Below are positions 23,098 to 37,843 of a DNA stretch of 64,000 nt, one piece after another (position 1 is the first letter of the stretch; each line of letters opens with the position of its first letter). A model generated the notes under the pieces. That model worked only from the letters and a program-made list of their open reading frames with translations, was not told the origin of the DNA and did no database searches. The stretch comes from Tridacna crocea (taxonomy: Eukaryota; Mollusca; Bivalvia; Cardiida; Cardiidae). The position numbers and the translations under genes were made by a program. The stretch spans positions 36,914,501 through 36,978,500 of the forward strand of contig OX031057.1 of assembly GCA_943736015.1 (NCBI GenBank). The letters are read 5' to 3'.

Positions 23098-23212
23098 ATA
23101 GGGTAGAAAACATCGTAAGAAGAGAAGAAAATGCTGGCCACCAGCATTTTCTGAACTTCCCGCAATGTTTTCAAAGTTTTCTCTTTCAAGAATGTTAAAA
23201 CCCGGGATTAAA
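23098..23212 (+). mobile_element. Partial type-1 hairpin MITE
   Basis: GGGTAGAAAACATCGTAAG arm, loop CTGGCCACCAG and right flank AACCCGGGATT. It begins where the 370-bp element ends. Confidence 0.65.
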
Positions 23213-23240
23213 TGAAAATTGAAAAACCGTCAAAAATAAA

Positions 23241-23397
23241 TCAATTGAATGGTTTAAGCGTTTTTCGTTGCTCAATCGAAATATCCGGGTGCCAAAAATC
23301 TACAATGAGAACCAGTCTATGGCCCTCCGTCCCACGATGCCACACTTCGTGCTCGAATGAGTCATCAAATATTATAAACTTTCCTTCCGTCCATGTT
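23241..23397 (-). CDS. ASPH: ASPH coding exon 8 (second iron histidine, stop)
   Basis: Acceptor TTTCATTCCAG. It encodes TWTEGKFIIFDDSFEHEVWH, then RLVLIVDFWHPDIS, with the second iron His (H483) and R494, and ends at TGA 23241-23243. Confidence 0.97.
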
Positions 23398-26300
23398 CTG
23401 GAATGAAATAAAACAAAAACTGCCATTTGCAAGGTGATCACCGATGACGACGGTGTAACGTTAGATAGTGATCAAACTGCAAATTCTGAAGGGCTTACCT
23501 TAGTAAATCGTCCACTATTTGTTTCCAGAACATGACCAAAATTTTCTTAACTCTTCACCAAATGACAAAATTTCAGACTGGTCCAAATTGAAAGCACTTG
23601 CAGACGAGAAAATAAATGTAACTCAAAAATTGAAATTTGTTTCCAGCTAAGTGAAAACATTGTGGTAAAAGGAGAAAATGCTGGTTACCAGCATTTTCTC
23701 CTTTTCCCACAGTGTTTTCAAAAGGCTTCTATCTCAGGGTCGTAAAAACCAGAGATTGTTTGGTGAAGTGTTAAACCATTCAGACATAAACATGAAGTCA
23801 GTCTTAGCTTTTTGTCGTGTTGTAAAATGTAAAGTATCAGATTACCAAAATATTGCAGAAAATAATATTAACCCTTTCCCAAACAAGCCCTGGTTTTTAC
23901 GTGTCTGCAGTATAAGTCTTTTGAAAACACTGTGGGAAAAGGAGAAATTGCTCGTAACGAGCAATTTCTCCTTTTCCCACAGTGTTTTCTACCCTTTTCG
24001 AGAACTTTCTGCCATTTTCTCAAAATCTAAAATTGTCGTCTGCAAACTCTTTTGGTTCAGAAGAGTCCAAAATTTGTCGTTTGGGAAAGGGTTAAATGAG
24101 CCTGGGTGTAGGTCGATAAAACTTTTCGTGATGTGTTTGATAAATTTTCTATTTAAATAGCCCATAAATCTCTGGAAATAAATGGCATGCAAGACGAATA
24201 ATCGGACATTTGCGTAAATTGTCGTCTCGGATCAACGTGCACAATCCGCGCAGGCTAATCTGAAACCATACTTACCGTTTTTATGCAGTTTTCTGTTTAT
24301 GACATGTCTACTATAGGAAAAAATGTATTGCAGTCGTAAAGCGCAGTCTCGGATCAGCCTGCGCCGACTGCGCAGGCTGATCCGAGAAGACACAAATACG
24401 TAAATGTCCGAATGTTCTTTGCAGTTACATGCGTAATGATTCCATCTATGTGAAACACACATGTATGAATGAGACATATTTACCACTCTAACCCCTGTGA
24501 ATTGTATCTTATATCCTTTAGAATCAACAAAAGTTGTTGTTGTTTTTTTTCAATAGGAAAGAATTTGCTTACAGCATATTATAATTGTGATGAAATTGTT
24601 GGAAATTGTCTTTAGAAAGGGTAGAAAATATGTAGTATAAGAGAAAATATCAGTCACCAACATTTTTCCCTTTTCCGACAATATTTCCCAAAAGGTTTCT
24701 TCCCCTATAGGTCGACCCGCCCGGGTGGCTCAGTGGTCAGCAGGTCGGACTCATGACCTGGTGGTTGTGAGTTCGATACCCGGTTGAGGCAAACTTTCTT
24801 TCCGGCGTATTTTCGCCTCTCACCTCTGCTGAAGCATGTGAGAAAAGTAGTCCGTGGCTTTGGAAAGAAAGTTGTGTTAGTACCGGTGTAAGAAAGCCAG
24901 GAAACACGTGTGCGTCACCGACCGCCATGATATGATCTTAGTCGTTAAAGTGGCGTTAAACCCCAATACAACCAATCCCCTATAGGTCAATAAAACGCGG
25001 ATGGTGGGTTTTGAAGGTGAATAACTCCTCCTAGTGCAGTATAAATAGTGTCTTCGTACTGCTTACGTCCCTTCTTCTGATTCGTACGCTATCCTTAACT
25101 GTCATAATTCTTTACAGTAAGCTCTTTCAATATTTAAACTGTCATGAAAGCCTCTTTTTCTATCCACGTTACCAAAAAGTTCTACTTTGTAAAAAAAAAC
25201 ATGATAAAGGCTTTAGAAAACATTAGTAAAAAGAAGAAAATTGCTGCCATTCTGTTTCTCTCCTCACATGATTTTGCTTTAATAATGGCCTGCAACACGC
25301 AAAAAGGGACATTCAGACATTTGCGTAAAGTGTCGTCTCGGATTAGCCTGCGCAGTCCGCGCAGGCTAATCCGAGGCGGCACTTTACGACTACATCAGAC
25401 TTTGTGCTGCAGTAGACTTGCACAAAACAGAAAATTACATAAAATTGGAAAGTGTCGTTTCGGATTAGCCTGTGCGGAGTGCACAGGCTGATCCGAGACG
25501 ACACTTTACGCAAATGTCCGAATGCCTCTTTTCGGGTGTTACAGGCCATATATATAAATGATACTTTCAAAAACATTTCATATTATTTCATGCTTTGCGG
25601 TAGGATATCGAGAAATAGCAGTGAAAATATCTTCGATCTTACACCGGTACCACCAGTGAAAATACCGATTTTCACGTTCTTATTGCCTAGGTAAATTGCA
25701 CATGCCTCACAACCAGATGGGAAATATGGGAAATATGACGTCATATACAACTTGTACTTTAAATTTCTCGCGTAAAAAAAATAATCCGGGTAATTTCTCG
25801 ACGTAGAGAAATGACCCATGGGTCATACTGTAGGAGAGGGTCATTTCTCTGCATTACACAGGCCTCGTAACCACACTGTCCCGAGTTAGATACCCAGGAG
25901 CGAGTGTCAGTTTTGGGATTTTTCATTGGTCCACACATTCGGTGAACTTAGTGGTGTAGTTCCGAGGAGGCAAAAATCAAGATAGATTAGTATCAGTTAC
26001 AACAACTCGTTTCACCTCAATCGATTTAACCCATTATCACACAATCCCTACTTTTGACGCCCATGAGAAAGAAGCCTTTAGAAAACATTGTAGGAAAAGG
26101 AGAAAATGCTGGTTACCAGCATTTTCTCCTTTTCCCACAATGTTTTCTATCATTCACAAAACAAATTTCAAATTGTCAGTCACTTTTATTTTGTCGTCTT
26201 CAAATGCTTTCAATTTGGACCAGTCTAAAATATTGTCGTTTGGTAATGGGTTAAAATACATTATGTTTAACACCACAGTGCAGCTAGGTAGACTCAAATC

Positions 26301-28502
26301 TGAGGCCCCAAGATCACGAGTCATACACGTTACACTGAACTATGCAGTAGCACAAAATAGGATTTACCTTGTTTCGTTACAGATCCGAAGTAGAGGTCCT
26401 TCCGGTATCTGAAGACCCAAATGAGCCCGTATTCTACAGTTAGTGGGGCCACAATGAGCCCATAAATGTGTCCCAGGGGTTAAAACAGAAAATTTTATTT
26501 GCCCACGGGTCAATGTTGTGGCATCCGGGATATGGGAAAGCAGTTGGCAAGTTTTTGGCGCCCTTTTACAGTTTTGGTGATGTTTTCTACCTACGAAAAA
26601 GCAAAAATAAAGATCTTTTCAACCCTTATCCGCCCGAGCAAGTTAAATAACATGTTCAAACAGATAGTACAAAACCGAATAATGTTTTTCTAAACTTACT
26701 TTTTTTAACCCTTTAACACACGAGAACATTCTAGACTGGTTCAAATTGAAAGCATTTGTAGACGACAAATTAAAGGTGACTAAAAATTTGAAATTTGTTC
26801 TGGAAAGGGTAGAAAACACTGTGGGAAAAGGAGAAAATGCTTGTTACCAGCATTTTCTCCTTTTCCTACAGTGTTTTCAAAAGGCTTCTTTCTCAGGGGC
26901 GTCAAAATTAGGGATTGTGTGATAATGGGTTAAGATATAATCTTCTTGTCGGACAGTGTAGATCCAAGATCAGACTGCACTTTTTATGCAGTGAGTTGAG
27001 CTTTGCAGCTTAAGGGGAGAAGTGATAGAGGTATAGAAATTAGAGTTTGAGGTATTGGAACATAAACTGAAGCTCTTTTTGTGGTTAAATATGGCGAGAA
27101 ATAATGAAAAGCAATTTCGCAAGCAACTGATTCTTATACATCGTTGCTTTTCATATTGTCAAAATGTGAAAACTTCGATTAGATGTCGCAGTTGTCAGTA
27201 TTAGATGTCAATTAAAAACTCATCGTCGGAAAAGAGCTGGCTGCAGCTAAAAATGTTATTTCTTATAATACTCATAAACTGTACAGTGACGGATTTCGCT
27301 TACAAAATCTTAAGTTACAAATTAGTACAAGAAAGGACTGTTTTCCTATATGCATATGCTTCAGTTTTGAATACACACCTAGAGGGTTCGTTTATAGGTA
27401 GTAACATTTGTATACTTGAATCATAAATGGGCCGGCATTGGTCCGCAGAATAATCATCCTCATATTTGACCTATCAAAAATTCCTATTCCTATTCATTCA
27501 TTCCATAATATTAATTCAAGGAGACGGTGACAAGCTAAATTATACAGCTATGCCGAAAACTGAAAGAAATCATAAATTTCCATCAACCCTTTTCCAAACA
27601 ACCCTTCGATTTTAGACCCTGAAACCCACTGAAAACATTGTGGGAAAAGGAGAAAATGCTGATAGCCAGCATTTTCTCCTTTTCATATTTTCTACCCTGC
27701 CAGAAACAAATTTCAATTTCTAAGTTATGTTCATTTTGTCGTCTGCAATTGTTTTCAATTTGGACAGTCTAAAAGTTTTGTTGTTTGGTAAAGAGTTAAA
27801 GTTTGCATGGGTCATTCCGGTCATAGCTTTGTTAACTCCCTCAGCGCAAACAAAATAATCTTGACCTCTTTCGAAGGCTCTAGACTTAATCAATTGATAC
27901 TTACAAAGATATGATTGCATAGGCTTAACAACTCAAGCGGACAGTATGGATCAAAGATCCGACAGCACGCTCTGTGCAGTCTGATCTTGATCTATGCCGC
28001 CCGCAAAAAATCATTGTTTTTGCCCATGACGCCGACAGGGTGAAACTTAAATTCTAAAGAATAGCATATTTGTTTCTGTTAGCAGAGTAGATATAAAGAC
28101 CGGGGTCCCTATTCACCAAACCACTTAAAAGAACATTCTAAGTCTTATTTTTCAGAATTTTGTCAGTGTGAAAGTAACAGAATTTCTGATTGGCTAAACC
28201 ATATGGTTTAGCCAATCAGAAGTTCTGTTACTTTCACTGTCAGAAAATCTTGAAAAATAAGACAAAGAACTTTCTTAAGAATGGTTGGTGCATACGGGCC
28301 CAGATTCCATTAAATGAAGCCTGATATTTGGTCTTTATAGTCAAAGATTGCTGATAGACATTCCCACATAAAGAAGAAATATACGCAAGCTTGAAATCGA
28401 ATCATAAGGGTAACTTTTTGTAAATAAAATCAACTGAATATAGCCGTTGAAACTGACACTAAACGCAGCACTAATGGTATTGAAGTTTGCTGAAGTTTGC
28501 AT

Positions 28503-28549
<47 letters not shown>

Positions 28550-31500
28550 AAGAGGGGGGGCAAGAAAGAGTAAATCCTAGTGGAACTATGTCCTAAAGAA
28601 ACTAAATTCTACCTTTATTTAGCGAGTTCTACTTTTGGCAATTTTGCCACAGATTGAAATTGTGTCAGGTCTAACCTAGGATCTACAAATATTTTCACAC
28701 AAATCCTCTCAAGTTGATCCTACCAGTCAAGATATTAACTTTCAACCCGCTAAATAATTAATTTAAGATGAAATCGTCAATCTGATAGTAGGAACCCAAA
28801 TGTTGCAATTTTGATGAAAAATATTTCTTTTTTGTGAATTATACCTTCTTATCGAACACTATAGATAAAAAATCAGATTCTATGATCTCTGCAGTCTGAT
28901 CTTGATCTAGACTGTCCGCTAAAAGCTCTTGAGTCGCGTTTAGCAGCCAAAGTATTATTTGCCATCTTAAAGTGGAATTTCAAGTATCAGTACTTATAAA
29001 CAGACCGGTAGTTGATGTATATGTAATTGTTTCTAATGGCCAAACCAAGGCAGCATTAGATTGCCTTGAAGGGGCCTATGTAGACTTCAATGCTACAATA
29101 CTTATAGATACTGCAAAGTGTGTGCATTTTTATGCTTGTGTGTATAAACTGAATAAGTATAACGTTATGGTAGTAGAAAAAGCAGCTGAATGGCGTTTAT
29201 GTAATGGTCCTGCAGCCTTATTTCTAAGGGGTCAGAAAAGACTTTATCATGCTTATTTGAAAACAGTTCCACATGCGAGTGTTATGTTATTCCCTCGAGC
29301 CTGTGATTACACAGATACCCTCATAGATACCGAGCTCCCATCCACACATAATTATAGAGACCGCCTTCCCACAAATTTATATACTAGTACGTGTAGTATC
29401 ATCCAAACACACAGATTCACATAGACCCGCCCCTCATATACAGATACACATCCAGATACGCACAGTAAATAAATATAATAGATGAGAATGCACAAATGCA
29501 TGCTCCGCTACATGCCACGATACTATATAATGTTATTAATCAAGTGATTTCGTATTGGCCCAGTTACAGGTACGAGGTCAGCCGTATTGGCCCCGAGGAC
29601 GAAGGTCAAGGGCCAACACGGCTGACCTCGGACCTGTAACTGGGCCAATACGAAATCACTTGATTAATGACAATTTTATTAATTAACCCTTTACCAAACA
29701 ATCCCTGGTTTTTACGACCCTGATAAAGAAGCCTTCTGAAAACATTGTGAGAAAAGGAGAAAATGCTGGTAACCAGCATTTTCTCCTTTTTCCCACAATG
29801 TTTTCTACCCTGCTGGAAACAAATATCAATTTGCGTTACGTTTACTTTGCCGCCTCCTTGAGCGTGATTGGCTAAAAGTAAGCGAAGACGCTCACGCGAC
29901 TGAACTTTTTACCAATCACGTTCAAGGATTTCTGTATTGGTCATCAATATTGATACGAGGTCAACTGTATTGATCGGAGGTCAAGCCGTATTAAGCCGGG
30001 GTCGCGACCTGTATACTATACGAAGTCAGAAATGTGACTCGTATCGCGTGGACCGGTTTCCATGTATAACTTCTATATGTCCAATAGTTAATTAATAAAC
30101 CTTCATAATACACAGAGGCCGCCCGAATACACGAAGCCCCGTCTCTAATACAGATACATCATCGGTACAAAGAGGCCAACCACCCCCTCACACCGAAAAT
30201 ACATACCGTCGTAAGTTGTTAAGACACAGAGAAACTCCGACACTTGCCTGTTACCACTTACCATTTCTATACAACAGTAATTTCCCCCACAGCCCTTCAT
30301 CAGTTAAATCCTCTCGATCCTCTATATACCTTCTTTTGTCTGTCTCTAGAATATTTACCGCCTCATCGCGAATATCTTCCCAGTTTTCCTCCAAAAGCTG
30401 AAAATAAAGTATGTATTGGTTGTCTACTTTTAAACCTTTTACCATCGATTCAGTGTTTTCATGGCTGTAGAAAAAATGTTATGAGCATAGGACAAATGCT
30501 GGCACTCTAGCATTTCCCACTTTTCCCGAACTGTTTTTCATGCCGCCCGAAAAGTCATCTAAGTGGCCATTAGCGGTTGAAGCGTTGACGATATTATCAA
30601 TATTGCTTCAAATAACACAAACATTCAGCTTTCTCTAACCCTAAACGTAAGGCTATGTGTGCAAATCAGTATTTTTCACGTAGGTTCGTTTTTAAACTCG
30701 AACGGAAAATATGGTTATTCTTATCTTGTTCTGCAATAATTCATCTTTAACTTTGTGCACAGAATGGATTAAAATTAGGGGAGTAATAACGGTCGAAATA
30801 CTGAAAGAGGACGGGTTTTTCTTTTTCCCCCATTACGTTAGAATTTTTAATGTCGCAGTGATTACATTGGACGAATCTGATTGGTCAATGAAACTGGAAT
30901 TTCAACTGTCAAGTAACGGTTTAATCTTGAATATAGTATAAACAAATCAGATGGCATGCAAGACGAATCCTATCGGTCCAAAAAAATAGATAAATTAGAT
31001 TACCATTAGACTTTCCTTGTATGTTGTCTCTTCATAGCTCCACCAGGGACGTGCCGTCAGGGGTGTGTCAGCATTGTTTGTAGATCTCTGATAACGTGAC
31101 AGAAACAGTCCTCGCTTATCACCCAGCACGTGGACCTCATCTGCCTGGTAGAGGGAAAAGATATCATTTAGATAAGTCTTTGTAACTTGTACACTGTATT
31201 TGTAAATTTATCACGAATATATTTTTTCCAAACTATTCGAGTACAACTGATAATCAAAATTGATGGATTAGGACGTCAGAGCAAGTTCAATCTTATGACA
31301 AAAATAGATGGTGGTTGTCGAAGGCAACAACCACCCTAAAATCAATTTGAAATTCTGAAATTCCTAGAAAGGCCATGTGATATCAAGTCTTGAAATTTAG
31401 AAGTAGTAAAATTGCTCTTCTAATAAATTTTTCTTGTGGAATTGTTCTGATACACAGTCAGTTTCGTCACGGTATTGTAAAGAAAGCGAAATAAAACAAA

Positions 31501-31662
31501 ACGAAACAGGAAATAGACCTGTTTCACTTTTATATGACAAATTTCAGGAAATATTTTTTATGTTTATTTGCCATGGCTGCAAATGACCTTTCAAATAATT
31601 GTAATTTTTCATTAAGCAAATAAATCCAAGTAAAAAAAAAAGGACTGATAATTTCGTTAAGA

Positions 31663-31697
<35 letters not shown>

Positions 31698-33735
31698 CAA
31701 GATCATGCGACTTGAAAATGCAGCAAGAAGGTCAAACGAATGTCATGTAAAGCATTTGAGGTTTTTACGCAGTGGTTTTTGTTCTTGTTTATTTACATGT
31801 ACCAAAAGAAGTATTGGAATTAAAAGCCAATAAACTATTTAAAAACATTGATGCTGTCATCTCCTAGCTGTTTTTCAGGGCAACTTGATTTATATAGTTG
31901 TCAAGTGTAAACACATATGAAATCAGACGAAAAAAAAAAAGAAAAAAAAGAGCAATACATAAACAATAAAAAAATGATAAAGGAAGATTTATCATTCTTA
32001 AGAACTGCACTCTTCCTCTGAGACATCTATCAAGCTGTGGGGTTAGTACAGCTTGAGGTATAATCCAAAGAAACCTTGACACTCAAAAGTTAACAAAGGG
32101 ACATAACTGCAAAATCATAGTGCTGCTCTTCCACTCAATAAATTCTGCTTACCTTTGAAGTTACACATGAATACCTTTTATAATTTTCGAATTATGCTCC
32201 AAACAAAATTAAAGTATGAAAAACAACAAAGGCCTACAACTCCGAAATTTAGCACAGAAAGTTATTGTTTTTGTACAGTGGACTTTTCTCAATGTTATCT
32301 ATAACCAGTGAGGTTTCATGTCAATATCTCATGTACGTAGATTTCAAGTTAGAAGTAATAATAAAATAAAAGTAAGAAAAAAGAAAGGCCAACAACTTCT
32401 TAACTTTATAATCAAGAATTATGATTCTTGTGCAATGCACCTCTTCTGAATTTCATCTGCTCACCTCTGAAGTATCAAGTCTACTTTTCAAATACTTTTT
32501 GAGTTAGGCTTTGAACAAAACTTAAGTAAGAAAAATAACAAAGGGCAATAACCATAAATTATGCAACCAAGAGTTATAGTTCTTGTGCATTGCACTTTTC
32601 CCTTGATGAGATCTATCCAATTGTAAAGAACCATGTTTACCCTTTAATTACTTTTTTAGTTATGCTCCCGACAAAATGTAAGTATAAAAAATAACAAAAG
32701 TACGACAGCCTCTAAATCATGCAATCAAGAGTTACAGTACTTATGCAGTGCACTTTTCCTTGATGAGACCTATCCACATGTTAAGTGTCTGATCTACACC
32801 TCAACTAGTTTTTGAGTTATGTCCTAGACAACATTTCAGTATGAAAAAAGTTTGACTTATGTTCTGTTAAGACTATGCAAATGCATTTCTCAATCCTCGC
32901 AGGATGACATTCATGAGTCCTCACGTTTTGCTATCTATAAATTTCTGCATCGTACATCAACATACAAGCTCAAGTTCCGATCGATCATTAGGCGAATTGG
33001 ATTGCATTTAACCCATTACCACTCAATCCCTAATTTTGACACCCCTGAGAAAGAAGCCTTTTGAAAACACTGTAGGAAAAGGAGAAAATGCTGGTAACCA
33101 GCATTTTCACCTTTTCCCACAGTGTTTTCTACCCTTCCCAGAAGAAATTCCAATTTTTCAGTCACCTTTAATTTTTCATCTGCAAATGCTTTCAATTTGG
33201 ACTAGTCCAAAATTTTGTCGTTTGGTAAAGAGTTAAACCGCTTCTACCAGAACGAGGCGTAATTTCCAATACATGTACCTTTTTCAATTCGTCGATACGG
33301 ATATACGCTTCACCAAGGTCTAGATAAAAATTTGTTTGGCGAACTCCGTCACAGTCTATATCAACAGCACGTTGAAGAAAATCCACTGCTTTTCCATATT
33401 CTTTGCGTTTGTTGAGATAGAACCTTCCAAGCAATGCCATGGAAATGCAGTCGTTAGGATCGTCGTCAATCAACTATGGATAAAGTGATCAACAGATGAT
33501 ATTTTATATATATAAAAAAGCCTAAATAATCTGAATAAATATTTCAATTAAAAGACAAAATGGTTCAGTCGGAGAAGAAATAAGTAAATTAGAACAAGCA
33601 GGAATTGAGGAGAAGGAGAAGAAGAGGAGGAAAAGTATAGTAGTAGTAGCAGTTGTAGTATTAAAACAGTAAAAAATAAAAAGACGAAAGTTGAAGAGAA
33701 GGCATCCGGAGTGGAAGAAAAACGGGAAAGGACAC

Positions 33736-33780
<45 letters not shown>

Positions 33781-36700
33781 CAGACAGAGGGACGAGAGAG
33801 ATATTGATATGAGGAGAGAAAGAGAGAGTTCGTACCTCTTTATACAATCGTTCTGCGCGCTCCATAGTTTCGGGATAACGAGACAGTTTTTTAATGAACA
33901 AGTGTTGAATCTCAAGGTTGTTTGCATGACGATGACGTAAGAATGACCACAGTTTGCCCAAGCTGGACGGAGGCTCTGTAAACAATTATCATATCATCAT
34001 AAGTATCATCTGGTATACGTTGACGATTTATTGATGACGTTATAGACATGGATAAATGATACAATGTTTCCTTATGTTGGACCCAGAATACCTTTGAATC
34101 TCTTTGGTAAACGAACGGAAACAAGAGGGCCAAGATGGCCCTGGATCGCTCACCTGAATTTCTGAGAGAGCCTTTTTTTTTTCAAAATCTAATCAGCCAT
34201 TTCAGACATGAAGAATTTTTAAGAATTTCTTCATGTCTGTATAGTGTAAATAGCCCACAGCCATCAGAGCCATGTTTCGTGATGGATAAAAATTTCTCGG
34301 ACAATTTTTGAAAAGGGTCAGCCAAGATACATTTCTGTGAAATTATTTCAAAATCTGATAAGCCTTTTCAGAGAAAAAGAATGTCTTCATGGCCAAATAG
34401 TGCAAGTAGCCTCTATTCACCAAAGCCATGTTTCTTGACAAATCAGCATTTTGCGAACAATTTTTGAAAAGGGTTACCAAAGGAATATTTCTGTGAAATT
34501 ATTTCAAAATCTGACTAGCGGTTTCAGAGAAGAATTTTTAAGAATTTCTTCATTTCCGTATAGTGCAAGTAGCCCCCATTCACCAGATCCGTGTTTCTTG
34601 ACTGATCACAATTTCGCACTATTTTAGAAAGGGTCATACAAGGAACATCTCTGTGAAATTATTTCAAATTCTGACCAGCGGTTTCGGAGAAGAAGAATTT
34701 TTAAGAATTTCTTAATTTCCGTATACAGTGCAAGTAGCCCGCATTCACCAGAGCCATGTTTCTCGACAGATTAAAATTTGGCGAACACTGCTTGAAAATG
34801 GTCACCTAAGGAATATTTCTGTGAAATTATTTCAAAATCTGACCAGCGGTTTCAGAGGAAAAGAATTCTTAAGAAATTCTTCATTTCTATATAGTGCAAG
34901 TAGCCCCTATTCACCAGAGCCGTGTTCAGATTCAATCTACACTTCGTCGGTTGAAGATTCTATTGGTCTTGCAATAGATTCCACTATTTCTGATGTAGTG
35001 GTCACTGGAGATTTTAACCTGAACACATTGAATCCAATTCAATCTAGAAAGGTGGAATCAATTTGTAAGCAGTTTGGTATGACACAATGTATTGAGGAAC
35101 CTACCCATTTTACCGAAAATTCTGCAACTATAATTGACCTTACTTTTGTAACAAACAAAGATTCCATTCTAACTACTGGTGTAGGTGAACCATGTCTTGA
35201 TCTTAATATAAGGTATCACTGTCCAATATTTGCTGTTTTTAATTTCTTAAAACCTAAATATAAAACTTTCAAACGTACCATATGGAAATATGAACAAGGT
35301 GACTATAACAAATTAAGAGATACTCTTGAAAATGTTAATTGGGATCAACTGCAAGATAATGACATCGATACTTTTACACAAAATATTACTGGTATATTAA
35401 CTAAAGAAGCAAAGCTCTGCATTCCAAATAAAGTAATAGTTATTAATCCGCATGAACCTCCATGGATTAATAGTTCAATAAAAAGAAAAATTAGGCAACG
35501 GAATAGAGCATATCATAAAGCCAAACGTACAAACAATCCACATCACTGGTCCAAATTTAAAGCTTTAAGAAATGAATTGATTGCTCTCATTCGACAAAGA
35601 AAGCAAGACCACCTGGATGATATAGCACTGAAATTACGATCTATTAACATTACGGCGAGAGATTGGTGGAAAGTCTTGAAATCTTTTATAGCCCCATCGT
35701 CTTCTTCCTCTATACCTCCATTGATGGACGACACTAAGGATACAATCGTTGTTGATGAACACGAAAAGGCTAACGTTTTGAATTCATATTTTACCAAACA
35801 ATCAACTATTGACGACTCAGCTAACAGTCTCCCGGATGATAAAAATGAAATTAATGATAACTCTTTAGATTCAATAACAATTACCCCCGCTGAAGTGTTG
35901 GATGTTTTAAGGACGCTCCGTCTAGGTAAGGCATCTGGTCCAGATGGTATCAATAATCATATTTTAAGGGAAGTAGCACTTCAAATATCCAATCCTCTGA
36001 GTCAAATTTATAACCAGTCTTTGAACACAAGTATATTTCCCTCTTCTTGGAAAATTTCCAATGTGTGTCCCATCTTTAAAAGTGGTGACTCTGCTATTAC
36101 ATCTAATTACCGACCAGTGTCTCTATTAAACACCATGGAAAAGGTATTTGAAAGAATAATATTCAAACATGTCTTTAATCACCTAAACGATACTAATTTC
36201 TTTACACCTTCTCAATCAGGCTTTCTACCCGGAGACTCAACCGTCAACCAAGTTGTATTTCTATACGATAAAATTTGCAACGCTTTGGATGAAGGACTAG
36301 AAATTAGAATTATATTTTTTGATATTAGTAAAGCCTTTGACAAAGTATGGCACAAAGGTCTTTTATATAAGTTACACAAAGCTGGAATAGGTGGCAAACT
36401 TCTCTCGTGGTTTTCAGACTACCCCTCAAATAGGTATCAGAGGGTTGTTCTACCTGGTGCTGTCTCAGACTTAAGTTCTATTAATGCGGGCGTCCCTCAA
36501 GGATCTATTCTCGGCCCTCTTCTATTTCTAGTCTACATTAATGACATAGTAAATGATATTGAGTCCAACATAAACCTATTTGCAGATGACACCAGTTTAT
36601 CCATGGTTGTAGGTGATCCTGATACAACTGGTGCTATTTTACAAACAGACATCAACAGAATTACAGATTGGGCAAATAAGTGGCTTGTAAAATTTAATCC

Positions 36701-37810
36701 CTCAAAATCAGAATCTCTAATAATATCTCGCAAACGTAACAAACCTGTTCACCCTGAGCTTTTTATGTCTGGTGTTGGAATTCCATCTGTTCAGGTTCAT
36801 AAGCATCTCGGTATTTTCATTTCTAATGATGGTTCCTGGGATTACCATGTAAATCAGTCTTTAACCAAGGCATGGAAGAGAATTGGAATTATGCGACGTC
36901 TAAAGATACAACTAGATCGAAAATCCTTACAGACAATATATTTTCCTTTTATCCGTCCAATTCTTGAATATGCAGATGTTATTTGAATGAATCTATCGCA
37001 ATACCAGAAAGATCAAATTGAAAAAGTACAAAACGAGGCTGCACGAATTGTTACTGGATGCAGTAAACTTGTGTCTTTAACGGAGCTTAATAAGGAGTCA
37101 GGTTGGGAAACACTTAGCGAAAGAAGATATAAGCACAAACTTATATTGTTTTATAAGATGGTAAATGGACTGTCCCCTTCTTATTTAAATTCTTTAGTCC
37201 CTAATACAATAGGAAGTACTTCATCCTACAGCCTAAGAGATTCTCACAATCTACAAAATATAGCTTGCAGGACTAATCTGTATCTTAACTCCTTTCTACC
37301 CTCGGCTATTACAGATTGGAATGCTCTACCCGTTGATATTAGAAATCTGGAATCCCTTTCAGCATTTAAACGTTACATTAATAGAGAGAAAATAATTCCG
37401 AATAAGCTATATTTCTTTGGAGACAGGAGGATTCAAGTTATACATGCTAGGCTCCGAACTAAATGTAGTTCACTTCATCAACACCTTTATTTCAGAAACA
37501 TAATCGATTCTCCTCTTTGTGATTGTGGCGAAATCGAATCAAATCAGCATTATTTCTTTGATTGCAGATACTATCGTGATTTTAGAGACACTTTATTTCA
37601 AAGCGTATCAGAAATTTCCTCAGTAAGCCTGCACACACTTCTTTTTGGAGATGAGACCCTCAGTCTTGCAGATAACGAAAAAATATTTTCAGCGGTTCAC
37701 TCATACATTGTTGACACTGACCGTTTTAGAAGTTGAATCACGTTTTCTTTTTAAAAAAATTGTATTATCTGAATATTAGTATTTGTTTATGGCACTCCAC
37801 GCCTCCCTCC

Positions 37811-37843
<33 letters not shown>

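Noticed and set aside
24714-24800. tRNA gene
   Set aside because: A and B boxes are present but the cloverleaf is not complete and the unit is followed by a SINE body with a target duplication.
28972-29424. 150-codon plus-strand frame as a host gene
   Set aside because: Kept only as a low-confidence entry: no domain, no partner exon, low-complexity tail.
33548-33985. Longer minus-strand frame continuing past ASPH exon 3
   Set aside because: The extra part is the translation of a (GA)n microsatellite after a good splice donor; only 33836-33975 is exon.
34728-34926. N-terminal extension of the LINE frame
   Set aside because: Upstream of the target duplication; this part belongs to the tandem-unit element.
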